From positions 372,001-436,000 of the forward strand of contig NZ_JADILU010000002.1 in the NCBI RefSeq assembly GCF_015319355.1: 64,000 nucleotides of DNA. Reading direction: 5' to 3'. The notes beneath the pieces were generated by a model, which saw only the letters and a program-made list of their open reading frames with translations, was not told where the DNA came from and ran no database searches. Each line of letters opens with the position of its first letter. Position 1 is the first letter of the stretch. This document shows, one piece after another, positions 35,249 through 43,509 of this stretch. Source of the DNA: Psychroserpens luteus (GTDB lineage: Bacteria; Bacteroidota; Bacteroidia; Flavobacteriales; Flavobacteriaceae). Position numbers and translations under genes: made by a program.

Positions 35249-36265
35249 TTAATTAGGTTCTCTATAACCAGGAAAGTAATCTGGTTGTGTTGTAGCTTTA
35301 GAATTAGTTAAACTATCAAATAGTTCTTGGTTAACTACGTGTTGCCAAACATGAAAATCAACCAATTGTTTAGAGAATGATAATTTAAAGCGCATTAAAG
35401 AATCATCTTGACCTCCATAACCACCACCAAGATTAAAATATTTGTAATTTTCTTGTGTTGCAGAAATTCTCATTTCATCAATTAATAGTTTAACAGGTGC
35501 AATATCTAAATGCTCTTCTTTAGCTCCAGATATATGATATTGTACTATATCATTTGTTTTGATAAACATAGCTCCTGCAATAATCTCATTAGTGTCAACT
35601 AAACTAGCTAATAAAATATCTGTTTGTAAGCTTTTACTTTCTAGAAATTTAAAAAAGTAATCTGGTTTAAAATAATAAGAGCTCCTAGCTTGAACTCTAT
35701 CCATATTCTCGTAGTATATATCAATAAACTCTAATATATCTTCTTTTGTATTAGCTTTTCTAACATTACACAGTCGTCTGGCCTTATTGATTTGTGTTTT
35801 AATTCTTCGTTGATAATTTTGTCTTTGAATATCTAAAGACTTCATTAAATCTATATTTACAATATTTCCAACATGTTTAATTTTACCGATTCCTTTTAAT
35901 ACATCATGTTGAAGGTTAATGAATGGATTTAATCTACTAAATACAGAAACAATATTTTCATTTTTTAAACATGAGTTTAAAGCATTGGAGAATTTTTGAT
36001 TGTTAAAATTTGCGTCAACGTTTTTTGAAATTGGTCCAGCATAGCCATAAACGGATGTTAGATCTTTAAAATTGCTATCTAAGATTTTTCTTATTATAAA
36101 TGGTAGTCCTATGCGTGTATCATTTTCAGTATAAGTTATCATAAAAAAGGCTTCATCTTTTTTTATTGATAATTCATGATAATCATAGGTGTGATAAAAA
36201 TCATAATAATCAACTTTATCTAGAAATGAATCCCATTCTTTTTTACTTTTAATTATTTCAATCAT
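35249..36265 (-). CDS. FemAB/GNAT-like acyl- or aminoacyltransferase
   Basis: About 338 residues from the ATG at 36265; the longer frame starts with GTG. The middle contains an arginine/lysine-rich NYQRRIKTQINKARR segment, and the C-terminal half contains the GNAT-type IIAGAMFIKTNDIVQYHISGA and YFNLGGGYGG. This is typical of FemAB-related proteins found in EPS loci (BioF2-like acetyltransferase). It may N-acylate an amino sugar of the repeat unit, possibly the 4-amino sugar made by the dehydratase/aminotransferase pair. Spacers of about 280 bp upstream and 219 bp downstream suggest its own transcript. Confidence 0.75.
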   Translation of the reverse strand: MIEIIKSKKEWDSFLDKVDYYDFYHTYDYHELSIKKDEAFFMITYTENDTRIGLPFIIRKILDSNFKDLTSVYGYAGPISKNVDANFNNQKFSNALNSCLKNENIVSVFSRLNPFINLQHDVLKGIGKIKHVGNIVNIDLMKSLDIQRQNYQRRIKTQINKARRLCNVRKANTKEDILEFIDIYYENMDRVQARSSYYFKPDYFFKFLESKSLQTDILLASLVDTNEIIAGAMFIKTNDIVQYHISGAKEEHLDIAPVKLLIDEMRISATQENYKYFNLGGGYGGQDDSLMRFKLSFSKQLVDFHVWQHVVNQELFDSLTNSKATTQPDYFPGYREPN

Positions 36266-36544
36266 ATCTATGTCCCTAAACACAAAATCATTAAATCTAA
36301 AGTTATTTGATTCACTGATTATTAATTGTTGGTTTTTTCTAAAGGCTATATTTCTTGTAAAGAGTTATATAAATAGCTTTTTTATTTTTGTATAAATGAT
36401 TGACACATAGTAATTTATTAATATTAATGTCAAAAACACATTTAAAACTCAAATATAAGAATTTCATTGTCTAAACAATAAAACTCTTTATCATTTACAC
36501 ATAATTTTTTATAAAAGTCCCTAAATGTTAGAACTTTACAATAA

Positions 36545-37567
36545 TTAGTTAGTATTTATCTCTATTATTCTATCGCATTTTGAGAAAAGCTTTCCAGACT
36601 CATAGTTATTAAAATGATCTACATTTTTATTGCCTTTTAACCACTCTATATAAATTGCTGCAGTATTAATTCCTGCTTCATGAGAGAAAGGATATCCTCC
36701 ACCAAATCGAGGATTACATTCTATTATAAAGATTTTATTCTTTTTTAAAATGACATCACAATCTAAACTTCCTAGATGTTTAAGATGGTTTGATAATTGG
36801 TTTCCTAGTTTTTCAAACCGGTCATCTATTACAGAGAGTGCTTTGTCAGTTTCACCACAACGCATTTTATGTTTTTCTCTAACAAAAGTTCCATAATAAT
36901 CTGTTTCAAAATTATTAACAATATCCATACCGTATTCAATGCCTTCAATTTTCTCTTGAATTATGATAGCGTGATCAAAATCTTTAAGGCTAGCAGTATT
37001 TAAAACTGATTTTTTTAATCTTATATTTAGAAGTTTAAAAGACAACTCTAATTCCTCGATTGATTCAGGAAAACTTAGACCTATTGAAGCGCTTCCCCAA
37101 CGAGGTTTTACTACAAGAGGAAATTCAATTTCATCATTTTTTAAAGCAATTTTCACATCTTCTAAAGTAGTGTAGGTGAGTGGTGTTTCAAGACCAATAC
37201 TTTTTATGAAATTAAAGGTTTCTAATTTATCAAATGTAATATCTATCACTTTTTCACTAGACACTAAAACTTTTGCTCCACAAGCTTCTAATTCATCTTT
37301 ATGCTTTGATAGGATGGGTAATTCTAAATCATTAAGTGAAATGATTGCTTTGATGCTATGATTTTTGATTATAGTCTTGAGTTCTTCAATATAATTTTCA
37401 TCATAAATATTAGAGACTAATAGAGAAACATCTGCATCAATCATGGCAGGAGCAGATAGATCTTTGTCTACTGCAAAAATTTTGCCATCATTGCCAATGG
37501 CTTTTTTAAAATAATTTATAAGATAATTGCGCCTACCAGCACATGTAAATAGAATATTCAAATTCAA
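36545..37567 (-). CDS. ATP-grasp enzyme of the EPS locus
   Basis: A 340-residue ATP-grasp protein. An N-terminal Rossmann-like start (NILFTCAGRRNYLINYF) is followed by FPLVVKPRWGSASIGL (ATP lysine), IIQEKIEGIEYGMDIV and the metal-binding FIIECNPRFGGG. This is the carbamoyl-phosphate-synthase-like subgroup, which ligates carboxylates to amines or phosphates. The start codon is TTG, immediately after the stop of the PglC-like gene (TAATTG), and no ATG is in reach. Next to a sugar transferase it may aminoacylate a sugar; the substrate is not known. Confidence 0.8.
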   Translation of the reverse strand: MNLNILFTCAGRRNYLINYFKKAIGNDGKIFAVDKDLSAPAMIDADVSLLVSNIYDENYIEELKTIIKNHSIKAIISLNDLELPILSKHKDELEACGAKVLVSSEKVIDITFDKLETFNFIKSIGLETPLTYTTLEDVKIALKNDEIEFPLVVKPRWGSASIGLSFPESIEELELSFKLLNIRLKKSVLNTASLKDFDHAIIIQEKIEGIEYGMDIVNNFETDYYGTFVREKHKMRCGETDKALSVIDDRFEKLGNQLSNHLKHLGSLDCDVILKKNKIFIIECNPRFGGGYPFSHEAGINTAAIYIEWLKGNKNVDHFNNYESGKLFSKCDRIIEINTN

Positions 37568-38182
37568 TTAATTATTAGATTTAGTTCCCTTAAAATCAGA
37601 CATGATATCATTATCTACACTATAGATACCATCTTTTTTAAACACTTTATAAATTGTTAAAAATAATATTTTCACGTCTAAGATAAGTGATAAATTTCTT
37701 ACGTACCAAACATCGTACTCAAATTTCTTTTCCCAACTAATAGCATTTCTTCCATTTACTTGTGCCCAACCTGTTATACCTGGTCTAATGAGGTGTCGCT
37801 TTTTTTGTTCTTCATTGTAAACTTGTAGATATTTAACTAATAAAGGTCTAGGTCCAATTAAACTCATATCTCCTTTAATGACATTTAGAAGTTGAGGAAT
37901 TTCATCCAAAGAATATTTCCGAATAAAAATACCAGTTTTTGTTATTCGTTGCTGTGCAGGAAGTAATTCACCATGTTGATCTGTTTTGTCATTCATGGTT
38001 TTAAATTTAATGATCTTAAATATGCGTTCATTTTTTCCTGGACGCTCTTGATAAAAAAAAGCTTTTCCGTCATTTTTTATCATTAAAATTATCCAAGTGA
38101 CCATAAAAACAGGTAATAATAGAATAAATCCAATACTTGCAGAAAGGAAATCAAAAAGCGGTTTAATGATGTTTTTATACAT
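37568..38182 (-). CDS. PglC-like initiating phosphoglycosyltransferase
   Basis: A 204-residue monotopic sugar transferase. An N-terminal membrane-inserting helix (about 10-30) is followed by FYQERPGKNERIFKIIKFKT, SLDEIPQLLNVIKGDMSLIGPRP and RPGITGWAQVNGRNAISW, all canonical for the bacterial sugar transferase family. The small size matches PglC rather than the longer WcaJ/WbaP. It transfers the first phospho-sugar to undecaprenyl phosphate and so starts the EPS repeat unit. The genes on both sides abut within 0-7 bp. Confidence 0.9.
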   Translation of the reverse strand: MYKNIIKPLFDFLSASIGFILLLPVFMVTWIILMIKNDGKAFFYQERPGKNERIFKIIKFKTMNDKTDQHGELLPAQQRITKTGIFIRKYSLDEIPQLLNVIKGDMSLIGPRPLLVKYLQVYNEEQKKRHLIRPGITGWAQVNGRNAISWEKKFEYDVWYVRNLSLILDVKILFLTIYKVFKKDGIYSVDNDIMSDFKGTKSNN

Positions 38183-38189
38183 ATAGTCT

Positions 38190-39335
38190 TTAACTTAAGC
38201 TATTATAATAATGTAAAAGTTCATTCCAAACAAATTTTTGTTCGTAACGTTTTATAATTCTAGATCTTGTGTTTTGTTTCATTGCAATTCTCTTATCAGG
38301 AAAATCGATCATAAATTGCATTGCTTTTTCTAATTCGGTTTCATTTTTTACTGGAATTATAAGTCCGTTAACATGATCTTCAATCACTTCATTACATCCA
38401 TTAATGTTAGATACAATACATGGTAATTCCATGCAGCTACATTGCAACACAACATTAGGGAAGCCCTCTCTATAACTAGGAAAAGTTAATACATGTGAAA
38501 TCGCAACATAAGGTCTTATGTCTTTTTGTAAGCCAACAGATAAAATTTGTTTGTTTTCTGTGATTAATGTTTCAGTTTCTGGTAACAAAGGATCTAATAG
38601 GTTTTCTTTATAACCCACTAAAATAAGTTTAATGTTGTGTTGTTTTTTAGATAAACGATTAAAAGCCTGAATCAATTCATTAATGCCTTTGTCTTTTACA
38701 ATTCTGCCAATAAATATAAAAACAAGATCATTTTCACCAATCCCAAGTTCTTGTTTGAGCTTTTCTTTTTTTTCTTCGGAAATTAAACTCGCGTCATAAT
38801 GCTTCGTATCAATACCATTAGAGCTACCATTACCTATAACTAGGAGTTTCTCAGGTTTAGTATAATTGTTATCTATAATTATTTTTTCTAATCCACAAGA
38901 ATTAGGTAATATTTTTGTTGCGCAACTGTAGGTGAATTTCTCAACGTTATCTAAAAGGACTCGTTTTTTTCCTGTAGCTTCTAATAAAGGCAATCCTGCA
39001 ATGGTGTGTAATCTATGAGGTACTTTTGCTAATTTTGCAGCCAACATGCCTAAAGTTCCTGCTTTTGGAGTGTGTGTATGAACTATAAACGGACGCTCTT
39101 TTTTGAAAAACTTGTAAAGCTGGTAAGTTGCTTTTAAATCTTTGAGAGGTGTAATTGTACGTGTCATTTCTACAACATGCGTTTTAATACCTTCGTTTTG
39201 TCTAACATCTTGAAGCGCATCACCATCTCCAGATACACCAATGACTTCAAAATGATTGCTCATAAACCGATGTTGACCTTTTAAGAGTGATCTTAAAGAG
39301 GAAGGAACTGTTGTAACACGAATTAGTTTTTTCAA
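38190..39335 (-). CDS. Glycosyltransferase family 4, paralogue of the 32.9-kb gene
   Basis: A 381-residue GT-B enzyme whose N-terminus (KKLIRVTTVPSSLRSLLKGQ) and central HTHTPKAGTLGMLAAKLAK closely follow the protein at 32861-34000. It has the same substitution in the EX7E motif (REGFPNVVLQ). The start is TTG at 39335, which aligns exactly with the ATG start of its paralogue and has no upstream in-frame ATG. It sits directly before the PglC-like gene in the operon and likely adds an early sugar. The duplication suggests successive growth of the locus. Confidence 0.85.
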   Translation of the reverse strand: MKKLIRVTTVPSSLRSLLKGQHRFMSNHFEVIGVSGDGDALQDVRQNEGIKTHVVEMTRTITPLKDLKATYQLYKFFKKERPFIVHTHTPKAGTLGMLAAKLAKVPHRLHTIAGLPLLEATGKKRVLLDNVEKFTYSCATKILPNSCGLEKIIIDNNYTKPEKLLVIGNGSSNGIDTKHYDASLISEEKKEKLKQELGIGENDLVFIFIGRIVKDKGINELIQAFNRLSKKQHNIKLILVGYKENLLDPLLPETETLITENKQILSVGLQKDIRPYVAISHVLTFPSYREGFPNVVLQCSCMELPCIVSNINGCNEVIEDHVNGLIIPVKNETELEKAMQFMIDFPDKRIAMKQNTRSRIIKRYEQKFVWNELLHYYNSLS

Positions 39336-39362
39336 TAGCTTACGTTTATTAATCTTTATTGA

Positions 39363-41264
39363 TTAAGAATTTAAATAAGTGTTGATATACCATTTTTGAA
39401 AGCAAAAGAAAGACCATACCTTAAACGTATTATCTGCTTTACCTTGAATATGATTTTCTACTAGTTTTTGAATTTCGGCTATATTAAAAATGCCTTGAGA
39501 TTTTAATAAGGGTAATTCAATATAACTTGATAATTCTTTTTTGAGTCCGTCACGAAGCCAATCTCCCACAGGAACACCAAATCCCTGTTTTGATTTCTCT
39601 AAAAATCCTTTAGGAAAAACCTCTGTAAAAGCTTCTTTTAAAATATGCTTTTTACTCCATTTTTTTAAGAGATAATCTTCTGGTAAGCTCATCGTAAAAT
39701 TAAAAAGGTCTCTATTGAGAAAAGGTGAGCGACATTCTAACGAGTTAAGCATACTAGTACGATCAACTTTTACCAACATATCGCCTTCAAGACTTAAATG
39801 ACGATCAATGGTTCTAAAATCGTTTAATGATTTTGGATTGCTAATATTTGATTTTGTTTTGTAATAATCAAAAATATTAGGCTGTTGAAAATCTGAAACC
39901 AACAAATTTTGAATATCATTTTCATTGAGTCCTAGAGAAATAATATCCCAATAATAATTATTGGTATAATCAATAGCATTAATGAGTTTATTAAGTCTGT
40001 ATTTTATGCCACGACTATCATCTTTTTGTTGCAATAATTTACCAGAAAGCTTATTTACAGTATTATGAACACCTTTTGGTACAACGTTAGTATATTTTGC
40101 GTTGAGTTTACCAATATAATATTTGTTATAACCTCCAAACACTTCATCACCACCATCACCTGTTAAAGCAACTTTGACGTGTTGTTTTGTTTTTGCCGAA
40201 ACGAGATAGGTTGGGAGTGAAGACGAATCTGCAAAAGGCTCGTCAAAATTCATTAAAATTTCATGTGTATGTTTTTTTAAATCGTTCTCACTGATAACAA
40301 ATTCATGATGATTACTATTCACCATTTTTGCTACAACCTGAGATTTATCGGTTTCATCAAATGATTTTTTTTCAAAACCGATAGAAAACGTATCAATTTT
40401 AGCATCTGTCATTTCTGCTAAACAATACGTAACAATTGAAGAGTCTACACCTCCAGAAAGAAAAGTACCTAATGGCACATCTGAAATTGAGCGACTTTCA
40501 ACACTTTCAAACATTCTTTTATTCACCTCTTTTTTGGCATCGTTAAAAGATAAAGTTGATTTCTCTATAACTTGGTCTGCATGAATTTTTTCAATGTCAA
40601 TCGTGTTGGTTTTTAAATCATAGCTTATAAAATGATTAGGCTCTAATTTTTGAATACCTTCATAAATTGTATTTGGTGCAGGAATATAGGTTAATCTAAA
40701 AAATAGATTAAGACCAGTCTTGCTAATTGGAGGTTTTGCTGGTAAGCTACTAATTATTGATTTAAGCTCAGAAGCCCAATAGAATTCTCCATTAGTATTT
40801 GTGTAATATAATGGTTTTTCTCCAAAATAATCTCTGGCAATAAACACTTTACCTACATTAAAATCATAGATACTTAACCCAAACATGCCATCAAGATCTT
40901 TGAATGCCTCTATACCTTTTTGTTCGTAAAGTTTTAAAATAACTTCTGTATCACTAGTCGTTTTAAACTGTATGCCATTGGCTTCCAGTTGCTTTTTAAG
41001 TGTTTTAAAATTATATATTTCGCCATTAAAAACGATGGCTATATTTTTATCTTCGGAAAACATTGGTTGCTGGCCAGAACTTAAATCTATAATGGATAAA
41101 CGACGCATTGCCATACCAACACTACAATCTTGAGCAGTGTTAATGAATATACCATCATCATCTGGTCCTCGATGAATAATGAGATCATTCATAACAGTAA
41201 GTTTTTGTCTTACGGTTTGTTCATCTTGTTTGGATTTAAATATTACGCCATTAATTCCGCACAT
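39363..41264 (-). CDS. Asparagine synthetase B-like amidotransferase, copy 1
   Basis: A 633-residue protein with an N-terminal glutaminase domain (Cys2 in MCGINGV; HRGPDDDGIF; RRLSIIDLSSGQQPM; FNGEIYNF) and a C-terminal synthetase domain (FLSGGVDSSIV as the PP-loop, LTGDGGDEVFGGYNKYY). All key residues for glutamine hydrolysis and ATP-dependent amide formation appear intact. Copies inside EPS loci generally amidate uronic acids or amino-acid substituents of the polymer rather than make free asparagine; that role is inferred from location. It lies 2 bp from the next gene upstream (a GT4). Confidence 0.85.
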   Translation of the reverse strand: MCGINGVIFKSKQDEQTVRQKLTVMNDLIIHRGPDDDGIFINTAQDCSVGMAMRRLSIIDLSSGQQPMFSEDKNIAIVFNGEIYNFKTLKKQLEANGIQFKTTSDTEVILKLYEQKGIEAFKDLDGMFGLSIYDFNVGKVFIARDYFGEKPLYYTNTNGEFYWASELKSIISSLPAKPPISKTGLNLFFRLTYIPAPNTIYEGIQKLEPNHFISYDLKTNTIDIEKIHADQVIEKSTLSFNDAKKEVNKRMFESVESRSISDVPLGTFLSGGVDSSIVTYCLAEMTDAKIDTFSIGFEKKSFDETDKSQVVAKMVNSNHHEFVISENDLKKHTHEILMNFDEPFADSSSLPTYLVSAKTKQHVKVALTGDGGDEVFGGYNKYYIGKLNAKYTNVVPKGVHNTVNKLSGKLLQQKDDSRGIKYRLNKLINAIDYTNNYYWDIISLGLNENDIQNLLVSDFQQPNIFDYYKTKSNISNPKSLNDFRTIDRHLSLEGDMLVKVDRTSMLNSLECRSPFLNRDLFNFTMSLPEDYLLKKWSKKHILKEAFTEVFPKGFLEKSKQGFGVPVGDWLRDGLKKELSSYIELPLLKSQGIFNIAEIQKLVENHIQGKADNTFKVWSFFCFQKWYINTYLNS

Positions 41265-41266
41265 AA

Positions 41267-42427
41267 TTAATTAATTTGGTTGTTTATTAACTGTTTTACT
41301 TGATCATAAATTTTAGGCAAACTAAAGTTTTGAGCCTTTTGAAAGCCTAATTCACTGTATTTTCTACGTTGATCATCATTGTTACGCAAAAATAGAATAG
41401 CTTTTGATAATGCAACATTATCTTCCGGATTTATTAAAATACCATACTTTGCTAAATAAAATTCTCCATTAACAATAGTTATAGGTTCATTATCATTTAG
41501 TATTTCTAAAGGACCAGATAAACAGTTTGTTGAAATAACAGGAAGTCCAACTGCCATAGCTTCTAATAATACGTTAGGGAAGCCTTCGGTATTAGAAGAG
41601 AGCACAAAGCAATCATTCTCTAAAAGATAATCTTTTATATTCTTTACGCTGCCTGGTAAAATAAGCTGATTTTCAAAACCATTGATTTTAGCAAAATCTG
41701 TTAAGTTAGTTGTGAGAGGTCCTGCTCCAGGTATGGTTAATGTATATTCTGTATTTAAATGTTTAAATGCTTTTAAAAGTAAAATTTGATTTTTTGCAGG
41801 TGTATGACTACCTACGCTAATTACTTTAAAGTTTTCGGTTTTTTTGTAGCTGTCTTGATGTGGTTTTTGGTCATCTATTTCAATAGGATTGTAAATTAAC
41901 TCCATCGGGATTTTTATTCCGAAGTTATCCTTTAAATCCTTATTAATATGTAATGAATTAGAAAACAATACATCTGCTTTATTATAAAACTTTGGATAGA
42001 ATGTTTTTGCAACTTTCATTGCAAAATTATTACCATCATACATCTTTGATGGGAAACAACGCTCGCTAATAATTGTTTTTGGTTTTGATTTTAACTTAGA
42101 ATTCACAAGACCATTGATGATGTTAGGGAGTGCTAAAAACGACATAACGACATCAAATTTTTCCTTTTTAGCAATGGCACGATATTTATAAACAAATTGA
42201 GCCATACTTTTCAATTTTAGTATGGGAGAAGTCGTATCGAGAACATCTGTTTTACCCAAAACTAGAAGCTTTACATTTTTAGGTGGTTCAAAGAAAATAT
42301 TATTTGATAATAAAATCAAAGTCACGTCAAAATCATGCACTAGATGTTTGAGTAATAAACTTATTACACGCTCTGCTCCACCAGATGAAAGGCTTATAGC
42401 TAATACGCAAAGTTTCTTTTTGTTCAT
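41267..42427 (-). CDS. Glycosyltransferase family 4
   Basis: A 386-residue GT-B protein with the N-terminal SLSSGGAERVISLLLKHLV typical of GT4 enzymes of surface-polysaccharide loci, a linker VISVGSHTPAKNQILLLKAF, and an intact EX7E motif in TEGFPNVLLEAMAVGLPV. Related to the neighbour at 42427-43506. Its start overlaps that gene's stop by one base (TAATG), so the two are coupled. It should transfer one sugar of the repeat unit; donor and linkage cannot be told. Confidence 0.85.
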   Translation of the reverse strand: MNKKKLCVLAISLSSGGAERVISLLLKHLVHDFDVTLILLSNNIFFEPPKNVKLLVLGKTDVLDTTSPILKLKSMAQFVYKYRAIAKKEKFDVVMSFLALPNIINGLVNSKLKSKPKTIISERCFPSKMYDGNNFAMKVAKTFYPKFYNKADVLFSNSLHINKDLKDNFGIKIPMELIYNPIEIDDQKPHQDSYKKTENFKVISVGSHTPAKNQILLLKAFKHLNTEYTLTIPGAGPLTTNLTDFAKINGFENQLILPGSVKNIKDYLLENDCFVLSSNTEGFPNVLLEAMAVGLPVISTNCLSGPLEILNDNEPITIVNGEFYLAKYGILINPEDNVALSKAILFLRNNDDQRRKYSELGFQKAQNFSLPKIYDQVKQLINNQIN

Positions 42428-43506
42428 TAGTTTTGAGCTACTTTTTTTATGAAATCTTCAAATTGGTTTATAATATGTTCTTTTTTGAATTTGGCAAATA
42501 CACTTTCGCTAACTGATTTAGAATTTAAAGGATATTGGTTAAGCTGAACTAAATAGTTTAAAAACTCATTTTCATCTTTGGCTAAATAACCATTCACACC
42601 TTGTTCTACAATTTCATTTGTACCACCAACAGCATTAAAAGCAATTACAGGAGTACCAATAGCACAGCTTTCTAGTAATGCGTTTGGAAAACCTTCGGCA
42701 AATGAACCTTGTAAAAAGATGTCACTAGCCTCTAAATATTCTGGTATTTTATTTGAGTAATCTATAAATTCAACTTGTGTTTTAAGGTCTAGTTTTTCAA
42801 CATGGTTTTTGATATTATCTTCCCAATCACCAGTACCAATAATTGTATATTTAAAAGGTGTTTTGAGTTGTGACAATACATTTAATAACCTTAAATGTCC
42901 TTTTTCTTCATGTAAACGACCAACAGTGATATACCTTTTTATCTCATTGTTTTTTTTGTTTTTAGATAATTTAAAAGCGTCAGATATTGGGTTATTTATT
43001 GTTGTGATTTTTGACTTCGGAATTTTATATTCTGAGATTAACTCTTCGGCCATATCTTTGGACTGACAGATAATTGCATTTGTTCTTTTATCTGCTATTT
43101 TTTTTAGCACATTTCCGAAGAAAGAACTACTAGAATCATTATACAACGCTGTTACTTTTTTAATATTTGCTTCTCGATTTATCAATTTAATTTTAGGAAA
43201 GCATACTAATATTAGTGCTAATGCAGTATTTAAATGTGACATACAACTCACAACAACGTCAGGCTTAGCTTTAGACATGAATTTGAATAACTTAGGTATA
43301 CCCTTGCCAACACGAGATTCATTGAGATAGATCACATTTAGCCCATCAACATCATATGCTTTATCTTTTTCATAACCAATTACAACCAATGTGGTATTGA
43401 AATCGTTATCATTAATGTTTTTAGCAACTAATGACATGACTCGTTCTGCACCACCTGCAACTAGAGAAGGTAAGACAAAAACTACATCTATTTTGGAGTT
43501 TGTCAT
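42427..43506 (-). CDS. Glycosyltransferase family 4
   Basis: A 359-residue GT-B protein beginning VVFVLPSLVAGGAERVMSLV. Its second domain contains YITVGRLHEEKGHLRLL and the intact EX7E motif AEGFPNALLESCAIGTPV. It lies 3 bp after the second asparagine-synthase-like gene and overlaps the next GT4 by one base, so it belongs to the same transcript. Sequence pattern relates it to the adjacent GT4 downstream, as expected for an old tandem duplication. Confidence 0.85.
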   Translation of the reverse strand: MTNSKIDVVFVLPSLVAGGAERVMSLVAKNINDNDFNTTLVVIGYEKDKAYDVDGLNVIYLNESRVGKGIPKLFKFMSKAKPDVVVSCMSHLNTALALILVCFPKIKLINREANIKKVTALYNDSSSSFFGNVLKKIADKRTNAIICQSKDMAEELISEYKIPKSKITTINNPISDAFKLSKNKKNNEIKRYITVGRLHEEKGHLRLLNVLSQLKTPFKYTIIGTGDWEDNIKNHVEKLDLKTQVEFIDYSNKIPEYLEASDIFLQGSFAEGFPNALLESCAIGTPVIAFNAVGGTNEIVEQGVNGYLAKDENEFLNYLVQLNQYPLNSKSVSESVFAKFKKEHIINQFEDFIKKVAQN

Positions 43507-43509
43507 AAC

